Assembly (NCBI RefSeq): GCF_002933875.1 | Contig: NZ_BFAV01000045.1 | Location: forward strand, 62,001 to 126,000 | Origin: Desulfocucumis palustris | GTDB taxonomy: Bacteria > Bacillota > Desulfotomaculia > Desulfotomaculales > Desulfocucumaceae | Length of the DNA stretch: 64,000 nucleotides | Direction of reading: 5' to 3' | The notes under the pieces: generated by a model | Database searches by the model: none | Seen by the model: only the letters and a program-made list of their open reading frames with translations | What the model was told of the DNA's origin: nothing | Program-made: the position numbers and the translations under genes | Part shown: positions 43,903 through 53,397 of the stretch, piece after piece | Position numbering within the stretch: the first letter of the stretch is position 1 | Layout of the letters: each line of letters starts with the position of its first letter

Positions 43903-44706
43903 ATGGAACCGATAACCAGCAGCCGGAACCCCCTGATAAAAAATATAAAACGTCTGTCCAGGCGAAAGCAGAGGGAGAAGGATAGAAAATTTCTGATAGA
44001 GGGGGCCAGGATCGTGGCGGAGGCCGTGCAATCCGGCTGGCCGCTGGAACTGGTGCTGACCTCCCCCGGCTTTTCCGGGCCGGACAGGGAGCAATTAACG
44101 GGCTTGCTAAGAGCAAGGGCGATAAAAACTGTGGAACTACCTCCGGCCCTGTTTAATGAACTGGCGGAAACGGAATCCCCCCAGGGCATTATTGCGCTGG
44201 CCGCCATGCCCGGGTGGCGGCTGGAAAAACTGGCGGCGGGGGACAGGTCCGGCAGCCCTGTTATAGTTGTGGTTGACGGGGTTCAGGACCCCGGCAACCT
44301 GGGCACAATCATTCGCAGCGCCGACGCTTTCGGCGCCGACGCGGTGCTGCTCACCAGGGGCACGGTGGACCTGTATAATCCCAAAACCCTGCGCTCCACC
44401 ATGGGGTCAATTTTTCACCTGCCGGTGCTGCACAATCTTGAGGCGGGGGATGTGGCGCTTTTTTTGGACAGCAGAGGGTTAACCCTGCTGGTGGGAGATC
44501 CCGGAGCCCCGAATGCGTTGTCCGGTATTGACCTCAGGGGGCCGGTAGCCCTGCTGCTGGGCAGCGAGGCCCGGGGTCCCGGGGGCGAATATGCCGTACG
44601 CCGCCGGGTCACCGTCACCATACCCATGCCCGGGCGGGCCGAGTCGCTTAACGTGGGGGTGGCCGCTTCTATAATGTTATACGAAATATCCAGACAAAGG
44701 AGCTAG
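43903..44706 (+). CDS. TrmH/SpoU family RNA 2'-O-methyltransferase
   Basis: A 267-residue SPOUT methyltransferase acting on rRNA or tRNA ribose. The N-terminal substrate-binding domain has SRRKQREKDRKFLIEGARIV. The catalytic domain shows motif 1 DGVQDPGNLGTIIRSADAFG, motif 2 ALLLGSEARGPGGE, and motif 3 IPMPGRAESLNVGVAASIML forming the deep knot. It resembles B. subtilis YsgA, which also lies between rplT and pheS. The exact target base is unknown. It is convergent with the next gene, 6 bases apart. Confidence 0.93.
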   Translation: MEPITSSRNPLIKNIKRLSRRKQREKDRKFLIEGARIVAEAVQSGWPLELVLTSPGFSGPDREQLTGLLRARAIKTVELPPALFNELAETESPQGIIALAAMPGWRLEKLAAGDRSGSPVIVVVDGVQDPGNLGTIIRSADAFGADAVLLTRGTVDLYNPKTLRSTMGSIFHLPVLHNLEAGDVALFLDSRGLTLLVGDPGAPNALSGIDLRGPVALLLGSEARGPGGEYAVRRRVTVTIPMPGRAESLNVGVAASIMLYEISRQRS

Positions 44707-44712
44707 GAGGCG

Positions 44713-46044
44713 TTAATGAACAACAGCCATTATTTTGGCGGGCATGTTGTTTATAATCCAGTTGATGGCGTCCCTGCTTAGATATATGCAGCCGTAAGCC
44801 CGGGGCAGCCCCAGCTGCTGGTGGTTGTCCTCTCCCGCCCCGGCCAGGGGGTGCAGCATAATGTCGGCGTTCAGCCTGATATAGGGCACAGGGTTCTTGT
44901 GGTCCGGCACATACTCCAGGGAACTGCCCCTTTTCTCCTCATACATGGTCACCCGGGGAATTTTATCCCCGGCCAGGGACATCCACCCATCATATTCCTT
45001 TAGTTTTATATTTCCTTCCATTACCTTGATAACGCAGGGATTGCCGGGTTTAATATCCAGCCAGCGCTGGCTGCCCAGGTTGGTGGTATTAAAATGGTAG
45101 CTGATTTTCAGCTCTTCCCCGTGTTCCGATTCAAGCAGGGCGTCCACCTGATAGCGCCTGGCCGGGAGCAGCAGGTCCCCGGGCTCAAAGACGGCGGTAT
45201 CTCCGTTTAAGGTTACTTTTCCTTTTATGTCCGACACTTTTATATCCGCTTTTTTCAATGGAAGATTGGTGATTATTTTGATGCTTCTGGACAGCCAGAC
45301 GCTGGGGGACATGGGGTTGGGGAAAATATCCAGGGCCACCAGGGCCGGCGCCGTGGTGAAATGTTTCTCCACGGCAACTTTAAGCCTGTTGTTGCCCAGG
45401 GAAACAAGCCCGGGGGATATGCTTACTCGGTATTTATGGCCGTTTTTCATCCTGGCTGAAGGTGTGAACACCCAGCGGCTGTAATCATCGTATTGTTTTC
45501 CGCTTTCAGGGCATTTTGATCTGGCGCTGCTGAATTTACCGGGGGTGTTAATAGAAACGCTGCGATAAAAGCTGTCCGGTTCCAGCGGCGTATTGAAAAC
45601 CAGGGTTACCGGCCCCGTGGTGGGCACCTTTTCAGCAGGTTCCAGCGCCACCAACTCCGGGAGAATGCTGGCGCCGAAGTTTCCGCCGCCGCTCACTGTG
45701 AAGGGCGGTATCAGGGCCGGGGCCTTGCGGAAGCTGTAGTAGTACCTCAAGCCCCGGGGATACCGGCTCTCATCCACGGTAAGGCGGACTGTGTTGCGGG
45801 ATATCCACCGGCTGCTGAATTTCACCGGCCTGTTCCCCGGCCGGCTAACGATGGTAAAATGTTCCATGGTCCCGGTGCGGTTCATGGGAGCCAGAAAGGA
45901 AATATCCACCGAAATAGCGCCGTTTACGCCCTGGCGTACGGGACCCTGCCGGACGCAGTGTCCCATGACAATCCAGGATATAAGTAAAATCAAAGCCGTC
46001 GAGCAGATTACCTTTAATTGTCCGTAGGTTACTTTAAAAACCAT
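44713..46044 (-). CDS. Ig-like domains plus divergent L,D-transpeptidase (YkuD-like)
   Basis: A 443-residue exported protein. One N-terminal membrane helix (residues about 13-28, SALILLISWIV-type) anchors it. Ig-like repeats follow (for example TGPVTLVFNTPLEPDSFYRS and a second near ALDIFPNPMSPSVWL). The C-terminal 110 residues resemble a YkuD domain: His398 in LHPLAG and Cys419 in LPRAYGCIYLSRDAINWI. The normal S-H-G-C-x-R is here A-Y-G-C-x-Y, so the catalytic Cys remains but the preceding His and the Arg are lost. It may be altered in activity. ATG start with GGGGGTAGCGGG upstream. Confidence 0.75.
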   Translation of the reverse strand: MVFKVTYGQLKVICSTALILLISWIVMGHCVRQGPVRQGVNGAISVDISFLAPMNRTGTMEHFTIVSRPGNRPVKFSSRWISRNTVRLTVDESRYPRGLRYYYSFRKAPALIPPFTVSGGGNFGASILPELVALEPAEKVPTTGPVTLVFNTPLEPDSFYRSVSINTPGKFSSARSKCPESGKQYDDYSRWVFTPSARMKNGHKYRVSISPGLVSLGNNRLKVAVEKHFTTAPALVALDIFPNPMSPSVWLSRSIKIITNLPLKKADIKVSDIKGKVTLNGDTAVFEPGDLLLPARRYQVDALLESEHGEELKISYHFNTTNLGSQRWLDIKPGNPCVIKVMEGNIKLKEYDGWMSLAGDKIPRVTMYEEKRGSSLEYVPDHKNPVPYIRLNADIMLHPLAGAGEDNHQQLGLPRAYGCIYLSRDAINWIINNMPAKIMAVVH

Positions 46045-46116
46045 CCCGCTACCCCCGGTTAAATGCTAACATTACTATATATTAGCGACTTGTCCATATT
46101 ATGATAAGGCATCTCC

Positions 46117-46165
46117 CGGGAGGCCGTTCCAAAACTTTAACCCGGCATGCCGGCGGTGAAAGGCT
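46117..46165. repeat. GC-rich repeat related to 23316-23360
   Basis: GGGAGGCCGTTCCAAAACTT followed by TAACCCGGCATGCCGGCGG matches GGGAGGCCGCTCGTAAAACTT followed by TTGCCCGGCAGTGCCGCCGG near 23317. Both begin like the MITE-like family (GAGGCCGTTC) but continue differently. It may be a decayed or related element. Confidence 0.45.
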
Positions 46166-46231
46166 GTAAAAATGGAAATCATTTCTGGCAGTAAAATTGC
46201 TAGCGGACCGGTGATTTTTAAGCGATCTTCC

Positions 46232-46260
46232 TTGTTTTCGTTTTTGGCTTGTGATATAAT
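46232..46260 (+). promoter_or_regulatory. Sigma-A promoter in the pheS upstream region
   Basis: TTGTTT (46232-46237), a 17-base spacer, TATAAT (46255-46260), with a TG three bases before the -10. The next gene is about 670 bases downstream. Confidence 0.6.
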
Positions 46261-46266
46261 CATACG

Positions 46267-46400
46267 CGAAGGGTCCCCAAAAATGGTGAAAGGTTGTGGT
46301 TAAGTGTTATTAACCGCCGAATTTTTTTGGAGGCTATTCGAGGCAACAGGCTCTGTTAGTGCTTATATGATCTACCGCAGATTGGCACTTCACTAAAAGA
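46267..46400 (+). ncRNA. Possible small RNA(s) downstream of the orphan promoter
   Basis: GTGGTTAA (46296-46303) and TTAACCGC (46310-46317) form a hairpin followed by ATTTTTTT (46321-46328), a possible weak terminator about 60 bases after the predicted start. Beyond it TTAGTG (46356-46361) pairs with CACTAA (46391-46396), enclosing GTGC/GCAC and ATCT/AGAT. From 46400 to 46600 I see no gene, only AT-rich sequence. The segment could also be a long leader of pheS. Confidence 0.35.
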
Positions 46401-46599
46401 AGGTGCAAACAAGCCCCGGAGTTTGTTGATTAAGGAATAGAATGCGTGGGGTAAATGTGTAGTTGTTTCAATAGTGCCGGTTATAAATAATATTGTTACA
46501 TGCAGATGTATACATTTTAATACATGTTTGTTTTTACCGGTTGAGTTTTAATTCACCGGTAGAATGTGTATATGTATTGTTTGCTTAAATAATGCCAAC

Positions 46600-46890
46600 G
46601 GTTGTGAAGGGGACCAGTAGAGGGATGGCTCCTTACAGGGAGGGAAGGCCATGATTGAAAGCCTTTCCAAGGGACGCGGCCCGTTGAATTCACCCCTGAA
46701 CCGCAAGCTGAAAGCGCTCCGGCGTCAGTAGGTGCAGCCGGTTTCCCTCCGTTACAGGGGAGCGGGTATCAAGGTTTTGCAATATGAACCGGATGCCCGG
46801 ATGAGTCTATGGCGCCTTTTAAAAGCCGGTTTAAAATTAGGGTGGTACCACGGTTAAGATCCGTCCCTTGGGGGGCGGTTTTAATATTTT
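46600..46890 (+). promoter_or_regulatory. T-box leader, phenylalanine specific
   Basis: A tRNA-sensing leader before pheST. The T-box AGGGTGGTACCACGG is at 46839-46853 and the terminator CCGTCCC-TTGG-GGGGCGG plus TTTT at 46861-46882. The likely specifier is TTC (Phe) at 46689-46691 in GAATTCACC. The exact 5' end is uncertain; no close promoter was found, so the promoter at 46232 may serve it. Confidence 0.9.
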
Positions 46891-46926
46891 ATGGGCATAA
46901 TACGGCGTATGGGAGGAGTGGGCGCA

Positions 46927-47949
46927 ATGCAAAAGCAGTTGCGTGAAATGGAAGCCGGTATTCTGGAGAAATTGAAGTCGGTTTCCGCCATGGAAGAGTT
47001 GAATGAAATCCGTGTGCGCTTTCTGGGAAAAAAAGGGGAGCTAACCGGTGTGCTAAGGGGCATGGGGGCCCTATCCCCGGAAGAGAGACCGGTTATCGGG
47101 CAACTGGCCAACGAAGTCAGGGCCAGAGTGGAGTCCGAGCTTGAAAAAAGATTGTCCGAGCTGAAAGCCATGGCAAGGAACGCCAGGCTGGCCCGGGAGA
47201 ATATAGACGTGACCCTGCCGGGAACGGTGTTTGATACCGGGGGCCTTCACCCGCTGACCACTGTTTCCCGGCAGATTGAAGATATTTTTATCGGCCTGGG
47301 GTTCTCCGTGGCCGAGGGTCCTGAAATAGAGCTGGACTATTATAACTTTGAAGCGTTGAACCTGCCCAAGGACCATCCCGCCAGGGATATGCAGGACACT
47401 TTCTTTATCGGCCCTGAGGTGCTGCTGCGCACCCACACCTCCCCGGTGCAGGTCAGAACCATGGAGCGCACCGCCCCGGGTCTTCCGGTGAAAATTATCG
47501 CCCCGGGGAAGGTTTACAGGAGAGACGACGACGCCACCCACTCACCTATGTTTCACCAGGTGGAAGGACTGGCCATTGGCAGCCGCATCACCTTCGGAGA
47601 CCTTAAGGGGGTTTTGCAGGTTTTTGCCCGGCAGATGTTCGGGCCGGAGACAAAGACCAAATTCAGGCCCAGTTTCTTCCCCTTTACGGAACCCAGCGCC
47701 GAGGTCGACATCTCCTGCGGCATGTGCGGCGGAAAAGGGTGCAGGGTTTGCTCCCACACCGGCTGGCTGGAAATTCTGGGCTGCGGCATGGTGCACCCCA
47801 GGGTGCTGGAAATGTCCGGCTACAACCCGGAGGAGGTTACCGGCTTTGCCTTTGGCATGGGGGTGGAGAGAATCGCCCTGCTGAAATACGACATAGATGA
47901 TATGAGACTGCTGTTTGACAACGACATGAGGTTTTTGGAGCAGTTCTAA
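46927..47949 (+). CDS. pheS: Phenylalanyl-tRNA synthetase alpha subunit
   Basis: The catalytic subunit of the alpha2-beta2 enzyme. 340 residues with an N-terminal coiled coil ([19 protein letters not shown]), and class II motifs [34 protein letters not shown] (motif 2) and [15 protein letters not shown] (motif 3). [13 protein letters not shown] four-cysteine knuckle is visible, common in Clostridia. ATG 46927 has GGGAGGAG upstream; the in-frame ATG at 46891 lies within the T-box terminator tail. Confidence 0.97.
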   Translation: MQKQLREMEAGILEKLKSVSAMEELNEIRVRFLGKKGELTGVLRGMGALSPEERPVIGQLANEVRARVESELEKRLSELKAMARNARLARENIDVTLPGTVFDTGGLHPLTTVSRQIEDIFIGLGFSVAEGPEIELDYYNFEALNLPKDHPARDMQDTFFIGPEVLLRTHTSPVQVRTMERTAPGLPVKIIAPGKVYRRDDDATHSPMFHQVEGLAIGSRITFGDLKGVLQVFARQMFGPETKTKFRPSFFPFTEPSAEVDISCGMCGGKGCRVCSHTGWLEILGCGMVHPRVLEMSGYNPEEVTGFAFGMGVERIALLKYDIDDMRLLFDNDMRFLEQF

Positions 47950-48014
47950 GCCGTTATTTTATTTGTAGGGTAATCGGCGGCCCGCCGGGGCGGTCATTGA
48001 GGAGGATATTATAA

Positions 48015-50438
48015 ATGCGAGTTTCTTATAAATGGCTGAAAGATTATGTGGATGTGACGGTTTCTCCCGGGGAACTGGCGGACCGGCTCACCCTGTCCGG
48101 CATAGCTGTGGAAGGTGTGCATGAGCTGGGCGCCGGCATAGAAAGGGTGTTTACCGGCAAAATACTGAACATTGAGCCCCACCCCAACGCGGACCGTCTT
48201 ACCGTGTGCGCTGTAACCACCGGCGGGCCGGAGAACCTGCAAATTGTCACCGGGGCCACCAACATCAGGGCGGGCGACGTGGTGCCTGTGGCGGTGGAGG
48301 GAGCCCGCCTGGCCGCCGGGCTGGTTATTAAAAAATCAAAGCTGCGGGGAGTGGAGTCCAGGGGGATGCTCTGCTCGGGCCAGGAACTGGGGCTGGACCC
48401 CAAGACAATGCCCGCCGACCAGGCCCACGGCATTATGATACTGCCCCCGGAAACTCCCCTGGGTCTGGACATCAAACCGGTGATAGGGCTGGATGACGCC
48501 ATTTTAGAGCTGGATTTGACCCCCAACCGGGGCGACGCCATGTCCATGGTGGGGGTTGCCAGGGAGGTAGCCGCCCTGCTGGGCCAAAAGCTCCGCCTCC
48601 CGGATATTGACGTTGACGAAACGGGTGACGGCATTGAAGGCAGGGTTAAAATAGATATAAAAGATACGGAACTATGCCGCCGTTACGTGGCCAAGTTGTT
48701 CACCGGCATAAAGGTGGGGCCGTCCCCGGGCTGGATGCAGGAAAGGCTCAGGGCCGCCGGGGTAAGGCCCATTAGCAATATAGTGGATATAACCAACTAT
48801 GTGATGATGGAACTGGGGCAGCCCCTGCACGCCTTTGACTACGATACCCTAAAGGATGGGCGGATCATTGTCCGCAGGGCCGGGGAAGGGGAAGTTCTGG
48901 TTTCCCTGGATGGCGTGGAGCGGCGGTTGAACGGCGACATGCTGGTGATAGCCGACCCGGGCGGACCGGTGGCGGTGGCCGGGGTGATGGGCGGCCTGGC
49001 CACGGAGGTTACCGAGAACACCCGTAATGTTTTGCTTGAGTCCGCCTGGTTTAATCCCATCAGTATCAGGAAAACCTCCAGGGTGCTGGGGCTGCGTTCG
49101 GAATCCTCCTCCCGGTTTGAAAAGGGCATAGATTTGACCGGCTGTCTCAGGGCGGCCCGGAGAGCGGCCAGTCTGCTGGCGGAAATGGGGGCCGGGCAGG
49201 TGGCTTCCGGCGCCGTGGATAATTATCCGGCGCCCCACGTACCCAAAACCATAATTTTGAGGCCGGATAGAATTGAACACCTGGTGGGAACCGCAGTGGA
49301 TTCCGATGCCTGCCGGGAGATACTTACCGCGCTGGAGTTCGGTGTTCAGAAAAACCATCAGGGGCTTATGGTGACTGTCCCGGGGCACAGGCCCGACGTT
49401 TCCCTGGAGGTGGACCTTATCGAGGAAGTGGCCAGGATGCACGGCTATGACCGGGTTCCCACCACCCTTCCCTACGGCCCCACCACCCAGGGGGCCAGGA
49501 CCAGGGAGCAGTCCCTGGCCATGAAGGTCAAGGACACAATGGCGTCCCTGGGTTTTCGTGAAGTTATCACGTACAGTTTTACATCCCAGGAGGTTTTCAA
49601 TAAAGTAAATCTGGCCCCGGAGAGTCCGCTGCGGAACGTACTGGCCCTGCAGAACCCGCTCAGCGAGGAGCATTCCGTGATGCGCACGGTGATGCTGCCC
49701 GGGTTACTGGAGGTGCTGCGCAGGAACGCCAACAGGAGGGTGACCAGTCTTTCCATTTTTGAGCTGGGTAAAGTGTACCTGTCCCGGGGGGACGCTCCTT
49801 TGCCGGAAGAGAAGCAGGTGCTGTCCGCCGCGGCAATGGGCGGCACCTCCAGGGGATGGAACAAACCTTCCCTGGAAAAGGATTTTTATTATATGAAGGG
49901 AGTGCTGGAGTCCCTGCTGGCTCAAGCCGGGATTTCGGGGACGTCATTCGAACCTTTCAAGGATGACCCTTCCTACCACCCGGGCCGCGCTGCCAGGCTG
50001 ACCGCGGGAGAGCAATTACTGGGCGTGCTGGGGGAAGTACACCCCGATGTGGTGGAAAATTACGAACTTCCCGGCCGGGTGGTGGCCATGGAAATTGATT
50101 TCGGCATAATGGCCTCGCTGGCGGGAAAAGCCGGCAAATACAGGCAGATACCCCGTTTCCCCGGCATAGAGAGGGACCTGGCGGTGGTGGTTGAACTCCA
50201 GGTGCCGGTAAGGGAAATAATAGGGGTTGTCAAAAAATCCGGGGGCAATTTGCTTCGCCGGGTGGAGCTGTTCGACGTATATCAGGGCGAGCAGGTGCAG
50301 CAGGGCTTCCAGAGCCTGGCCTTTTCACTTACCTTCAGGGCGGAGGACAGGACCCTTACGGACGACGAGGCTGCCGGACTGATTAACACCATCCGGGAGA
50401 ATCTGGCCAAAAAGTTTGGCGCGCAGTTAAGAAGTTAG
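48015..50438 (+). CDS. pheT: Phenylalanyl-tRNA synthetase beta subunit
   Basis: 807 residues. Domains in order: B1 with EMAP-like tRNA-binding fold (RVFTGKILNIEPHPNADRLT), B3/B4 editing domain (MMELGQPLHAFDYD), B5 (DVSLEVDLIEEVARMHGYD), the inactive synthetase-like core, and a C-terminal FDX-ACB anticodon-binding domain (IPRFPGIERDLAVVV). Length is normal and nothing is missing. It lies 65 bases after pheS under the same T-box. ATG after GAGGAGG-like AGGAGGATATTATAA. Confidence 0.97.
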   Translation: MRVSYKWLKDYVDVTVSPGELADRLTLSGIAVEGVHELGAGIERVFTGKILNIEPHPNADRLTVCAVTTGGPENLQIVTGATNIRAGDVVPVAVEGARLAAGLVIKKSKLRGVESRGMLCSGQELGLDPKTMPADQAHGIMILPPETPLGLDIKPVIGLDDAILELDLTPNRGDAMSMVGVAREVAALLGQKLRLPDIDVDETGDGIEGRVKIDIKDTELCRRYVAKLFTGIKVGPSPGWMQERLRAAGVRPISNIVDITNYVMMELGQPLHAFDYDTLKDGRIIVRRAGEGEVLVSLDGVERRLNGDMLVIADPGGPVAVAGVMGGLATEVTENTRNVLLESAWFNPISIRKTSRVLGLRSESSSRFEKGIDLTGCLRAARRAASLLAEMGAGQVASGAVDNYPAPHVPKTIILRPDRIEHLVGTAVDSDACREILTALEFGVQKNHQGLMVTVPGHRPDVSLEVDLIEEVARMHGYDRVPTTLPYGPTTQGARTREQSLAMKVKDTMASLGFREVITYSFTSQEVFNKVNLAPESPLRNVLALQNPLSEEHSVMRTVMLPGLLEVLRRNANRRVTSLSIFELGKVYLSRGDAPLPEEKQVLSAAAMGGTSRGWNKPSLEKDFYYMKGVLESLLAQAGISGTSFEPFKDDPSYHPGRAARLTAGEQLLGVLGEVHPDVVENYELPGRVVAMEIDFGIMASLAGKAGKYRQIPRFPGIERDLAVVVELQVPVREIIGVVKKSGGNLLRRVELFDVYQGEQVQQGFQSLAFSLTFRAEDRTLTDDEAAGLINTIRENLAKKFGAQLRS

Positions 50439-50517
50439 TGTTAATTATGGGACTCCGGCAGGAATATGAAATCTTTTTGCAGAAATTAGCACTGTTAAAC
50501 CCATGGGAGGTGGTTTC

Positions 50518-50778
50518 ATGCCCGGTGAGGTTAACAGGGTGGTTGTGGATATTTTCGGCGTTCAGTACAATTTAAAGGGAGAGGAACCCGTAGAGCACCT
50601 GGAGGAACTGGCGTCCATGGTTGACAGGAAAATGAGAGAGATCAACTCCCGCAATCCCCGGCTGAATATGTCACAGGCGGCGGTGCTTGCCGCGCTTAAT
50701 ATTGCCGACGATTACCTGAAGCTTAAGGAAAGCGTCAATTTGGGGAAAGAGCCGCACCGGGAATCCGGCGGGGAATAA
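50518..50778 (+). CDS. zapA: Cell division protein ZapA
   Basis: An 86-residue FtsZ-ring stabiliser. The N-terminal beta part reads NRVVVDIFGVQYNLKGEEPV and the helix that dimerises carries AAVLAALNIADDYLKLKES. It occupies the usual site after pheT in Firmicutes, although the cvpA-like gene normally following is absent. ATG 50518 has GGGAGGTGG upstream. Confidence 0.9.
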   Translation: MPGEVNRVVVDIFGVQYNLKGEEPVEHLEELASMVDRKMREINSRNPRLNMSQAAVLAALNIADDYLKLKESVNLGKEPHRESGGE

Positions 50779-50794
50779 AATAATGTGTATTCCG

Positions 50795-50826
50795 GCTCTT
50801 CCTCTTCGGGGGAAGAGCTTAAATTT
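50795..50826 (+). terminator. Possible terminator after zapA
   Basis: GCTCTTCC (50795-50802) and GGAAGAGC (50811-50818), 8-bp stem, followed by TTAAATTTT. The T-run is weak. Confidence 0.55.
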
Positions 50827-50936
50827 TACAGGAAAAGTGCTTTGAATTGCCGGGCAAGGCTATTCTTTAGGCCCGGGGGAAATGATAATAAGGAATGTAC
50901 CCAAGCCGTACCTAATTTTTGTTTGAGGTGTTTATT

Positions 50937-52649
50937 TTGCACAATATGGAAATTGCCTGGTCTTTTTACGAGCTGGCAGATCTCCTGGAATTTAAAGGCG
51001 ATGATTTTTTCAAGCTAAGGGCCTACCGCAACGCCGCCAAAACCATTGCCGGGCTGCCGGAGCCAGTGGAGAGGTTATACAGGGAAAAAAAGCTGGCAAA
51101 GGTGCCGGGTATAGGCAAAAACATACTGGCTAAAATTGGCGAGCTTGTGGCCACCGGAAAAATGGAGAAGCTGGAGAGGCTTCGCCGGGAAATACCCGGG
51201 GGAGTTCTGGAAATCATGGCTCTCCCGGGGGTGGGGGCAAAGCGGGCCAGTATATTTTACCAGCAGCTTGGGGCGGCCAGCCTCGACCAGCTGCTCCAGG
51301 CGGCCAGGGAGCACAGGATAAGAGCCCTGGCGGGTATGGGCGCTAAAACCGAGCTGGAGATAGTAAGGAATATTGACATACTGCGCAACCGGGCCGGCAG
51401 TTTTTTGCTGGGACTGGCAAGGCAGCTGGCGGATGAACTGACCGGGTTTATTAAAATGCTGCCGGAGGCCTTAAAGGTTGAGGTGGCCGGCAGCGTCCGC
51501 CGCTGGCGGGAGACCGTTGGCGATCTGGACATACTGGTGGCCTCAAGGGAGCCGGAACAGGTGCTGGACGCCGTGGCCCTTTATCCCAGGACCAGGGAAA
51601 TACTGGAGAGAAAACGGAATATAATTAAAGTGGCCACCTGGTGGGGAATTCCGGTGGAAGTGGCGGTGGTGAGCCCGGAGCAATTCTGGTTCGCCCTGCT
51701 CTGGAACACCGGGAGTAAAAAACATCTGGAACAATTAATAAATTTGAGTCTGTCCAAGGGGTTTAAGCTGGAGCCCGGGGGGCTGTCCGGCAACGGACAC
51801 CAGGCCCTCATCCCCCACTCCGAAGGCGATATTTACAGCCGGCTGGGCCTTCAGTATATCCCTCCCGAACTGCGGGAGGGCAGGGGCGAGGTGGAGCAGG
51901 CTGACGCCCACGCCCTTCCGGAACTCCTGGAAAACGGGGATATCAAGGGTGATTTGCACCTGCACAGCAACTGGAGCGACGGCGGCAATTCCATCGGGGA
52001 AATTGCGGCCCGGGCCAGGGAAAAGGGCTACAGCTACATTGCCGTGACCGACCACTCCCAGTCTTTGAAGATAGCCCGGGGGCTGACCCCGGAACGGCTG
52101 GAGGAGCAGTACGCGCTGATCGACGGGCTGAACGGAGAATATACCGACTTTACCGTACTAAAGGGAATTGAGGTGGACATACTGGCCGGAGGCGGGCTGG
52201 ACTTGCCGGACCAGGTGCTGGAAACCGCCGACGTGGTGGTGGCCTCGGTGCACAGCGGCTTCAGGCAGGACCCGGAAACCATCACCTCCCGCATTCTCCA
52301 GGCTGTGGAAAGCGAACACGTGGATATAATCGGCCACCTGACCGGGAGAATGCTGGGACAGCGGGAGGGCTACGCCGTGGACGTGGAAAGGGTGCTGGAG
52401 GCGGCCGCCAGGCACGGCAAAATAATGGAAATCAACTCATCTCCGGACCGCCTGGACTTAAACGATGAAAATGTCCGGCTGGCTCGGGAATACGGGGTTA
52501 AGATAGCCATAAACACGGACGCCCACGACTTAAAGCGTCTGGACGAGATGGAATACGGCGTTGCCACCGCCCGGCGGGGGGGGCTGGAGTCCAGGGACGT
52601 GGTGAATACCCTGGAATTGCCGGAGCTGTTGAAAATTTTGCGCAGGTAG
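50937..52649 (+). CDS. polX: DNA polymerase X with PHP domain
   Basis: A 570-residue DNA repair polymerase. The N-terminal helix-hairpin-helix part has LAKVPGIGKNILAKIGELV and MALPGVGAKRASIFY. The nucleotidyltransferase palm shows EVAGSVRRWRETVGDLDIL with the G-S and D-x-D residues. The C-terminal PHP domain has GDLHLHSNWSDGGNS, VTDHSQSLKIARGL and NTDAHDLKRLDEM, giving 3'-5' exonuclease and AP-endonuclease activity in relatives. The start is TTG 50937 with GAGGTG 6 bases upstream. It precedes mutS2 in many Firmicutes; here three genes intervene. Confidence 0.95.
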   Translation: MHNMEIAWSFYELADLLEFKGDDFFKLRAYRNAAKTIAGLPEPVERLYREKKLAKVPGIGKNILAKIGELVATGKMEKLERLRREIPGGVLEIMALPGVGAKRASIFYQQLGAASLDQLLQAAREHRIRALAGMGAKTELEIVRNIDILRNRAGSFLLGLARQLADELTGFIKMLPEALKVEVAGSVRRWRETVGDLDILVASREPEQVLDAVALYPRTREILERKRNIIKVATWWGIPVEVAVVSPEQFWFALLWNTGSKKHLEQLINLSLSKGFKLEPGGLSGNGHQALIPHSEGDIYSRLGLQYIPPELREGRGEVEQADAHALPELLENGDIKGDLHLHSNWSDGGNSIGEIAARAREKGYSYIAVTDHSQSLKIARGLTPERLEEQYALIDGLNGEYTDFTVLKGIEVDILAGGGLDLPDQVLETADVVVASVHSGFRQDPETITSRILQAVESEHVDIIGHLTGRMLGQREGYAVDVERVLEAAARHGKIMEINSSPDRLDLNDENVRLAREYGVKIAINTDAHDLKRLDEMEYGVATARRGGLESRDVVNTLELPELLKILRR

Positions 52650-52743
52650 CGGGTAATAAAACCGCCGCGGCTATGCGGCGGACGTATTCCGGGACTTTTC
52701 AAGGGTTAATGATAAATTCCTTTTGGAGAATTGGTGAAAGACA

Positions 52744-53322
52744 GTGAAGCATATATTACCGAGGGAGTTTTACGCCAGGGATACCGTGCTGGTGGCAAAG
52801 GAACTTCTGGGCCACGTGCTGCTGCACGAAACTCCGGAGGGGGTGACAGCCGGGCGGATAGTGGAGGCCGAGGCCTACATCCAGGGCGACCCGGCCTGCC
52901 ACGCCAGCCGGGGGATGACCCCCAGAAACAGGGTGATGTTCGGGCCTCCGGGGCATGCCTATGTATATATTATTTACGGTATGCATTTCTGTTTTAATAT
53001 AGTCACGGCCCCCGAAGGGGTGGGAGAAGCGGTGCTCATACGGGCGCTGGAGCCGCTGGAAGGCATTCCGCTGATGAGGGAAAGGCGGGGGAAGGAAAGG
53101 CTTAAGGAGCTGTGCCGGGGCCCGGCCATGCTGGTGCAGTCCCTTGGTATAAGCAAAGAAAACAATGGCGACGATATGGTGGGAGGAAAGCTCACTGTCT
53201 GCCAGGGCGAGTTTATAGGCCGGGACAGAATTATCGCCACCACCAGGGTGGGCGTCACCCGGGGAGCGGAGCTGCCGTTCAGGTTTTATATAAAGGACAG
53301 CAGTTACATATCCCGGAAATAA
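52744..53322 (+). CDS. mpg: 3-methyladenine DNA glycosylase (AAG/Mpg family)
   Basis: A 192-residue base-excision repair enzyme removing alkylated purines. It has [20 protein letters not shown] with the catalytic Glu of the family, [20 protein letters not shown] for DNA intercalation, and [14 protein letters not shown]. The start is GTG 52744; the nearest purine-rich ribosome site is weak. It lies 94 bases after polX, with a GC hairpin (CCGCCGC / GCGGCGG) between, so repair genes are clustered here. Confidence 0.93.
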   Translation: MKHILPREFYARDTVLVAKELLGHVLLHETPEGVTAGRIVEAEAYIQGDPACHASRGMTPRNRVMFGPPGHAYVYIIYGMHFCFNIVTAPEGVGEAVLIRALEPLEGIPLMRERRGKERLKELCRGPAMLVQSLGISKENNGDDMVGGKLTVCQGEFIGRDRIIATTRVGVTRGAELPFRFYIKDSSYISRK

Positions 53323-53397
53323 AATTTAATGCCGCCCCAGGGCGTAAGAGGCGCGGTAGATAAAACATTTTAAAATATGGAGAGGAGAGAGGGAAGG

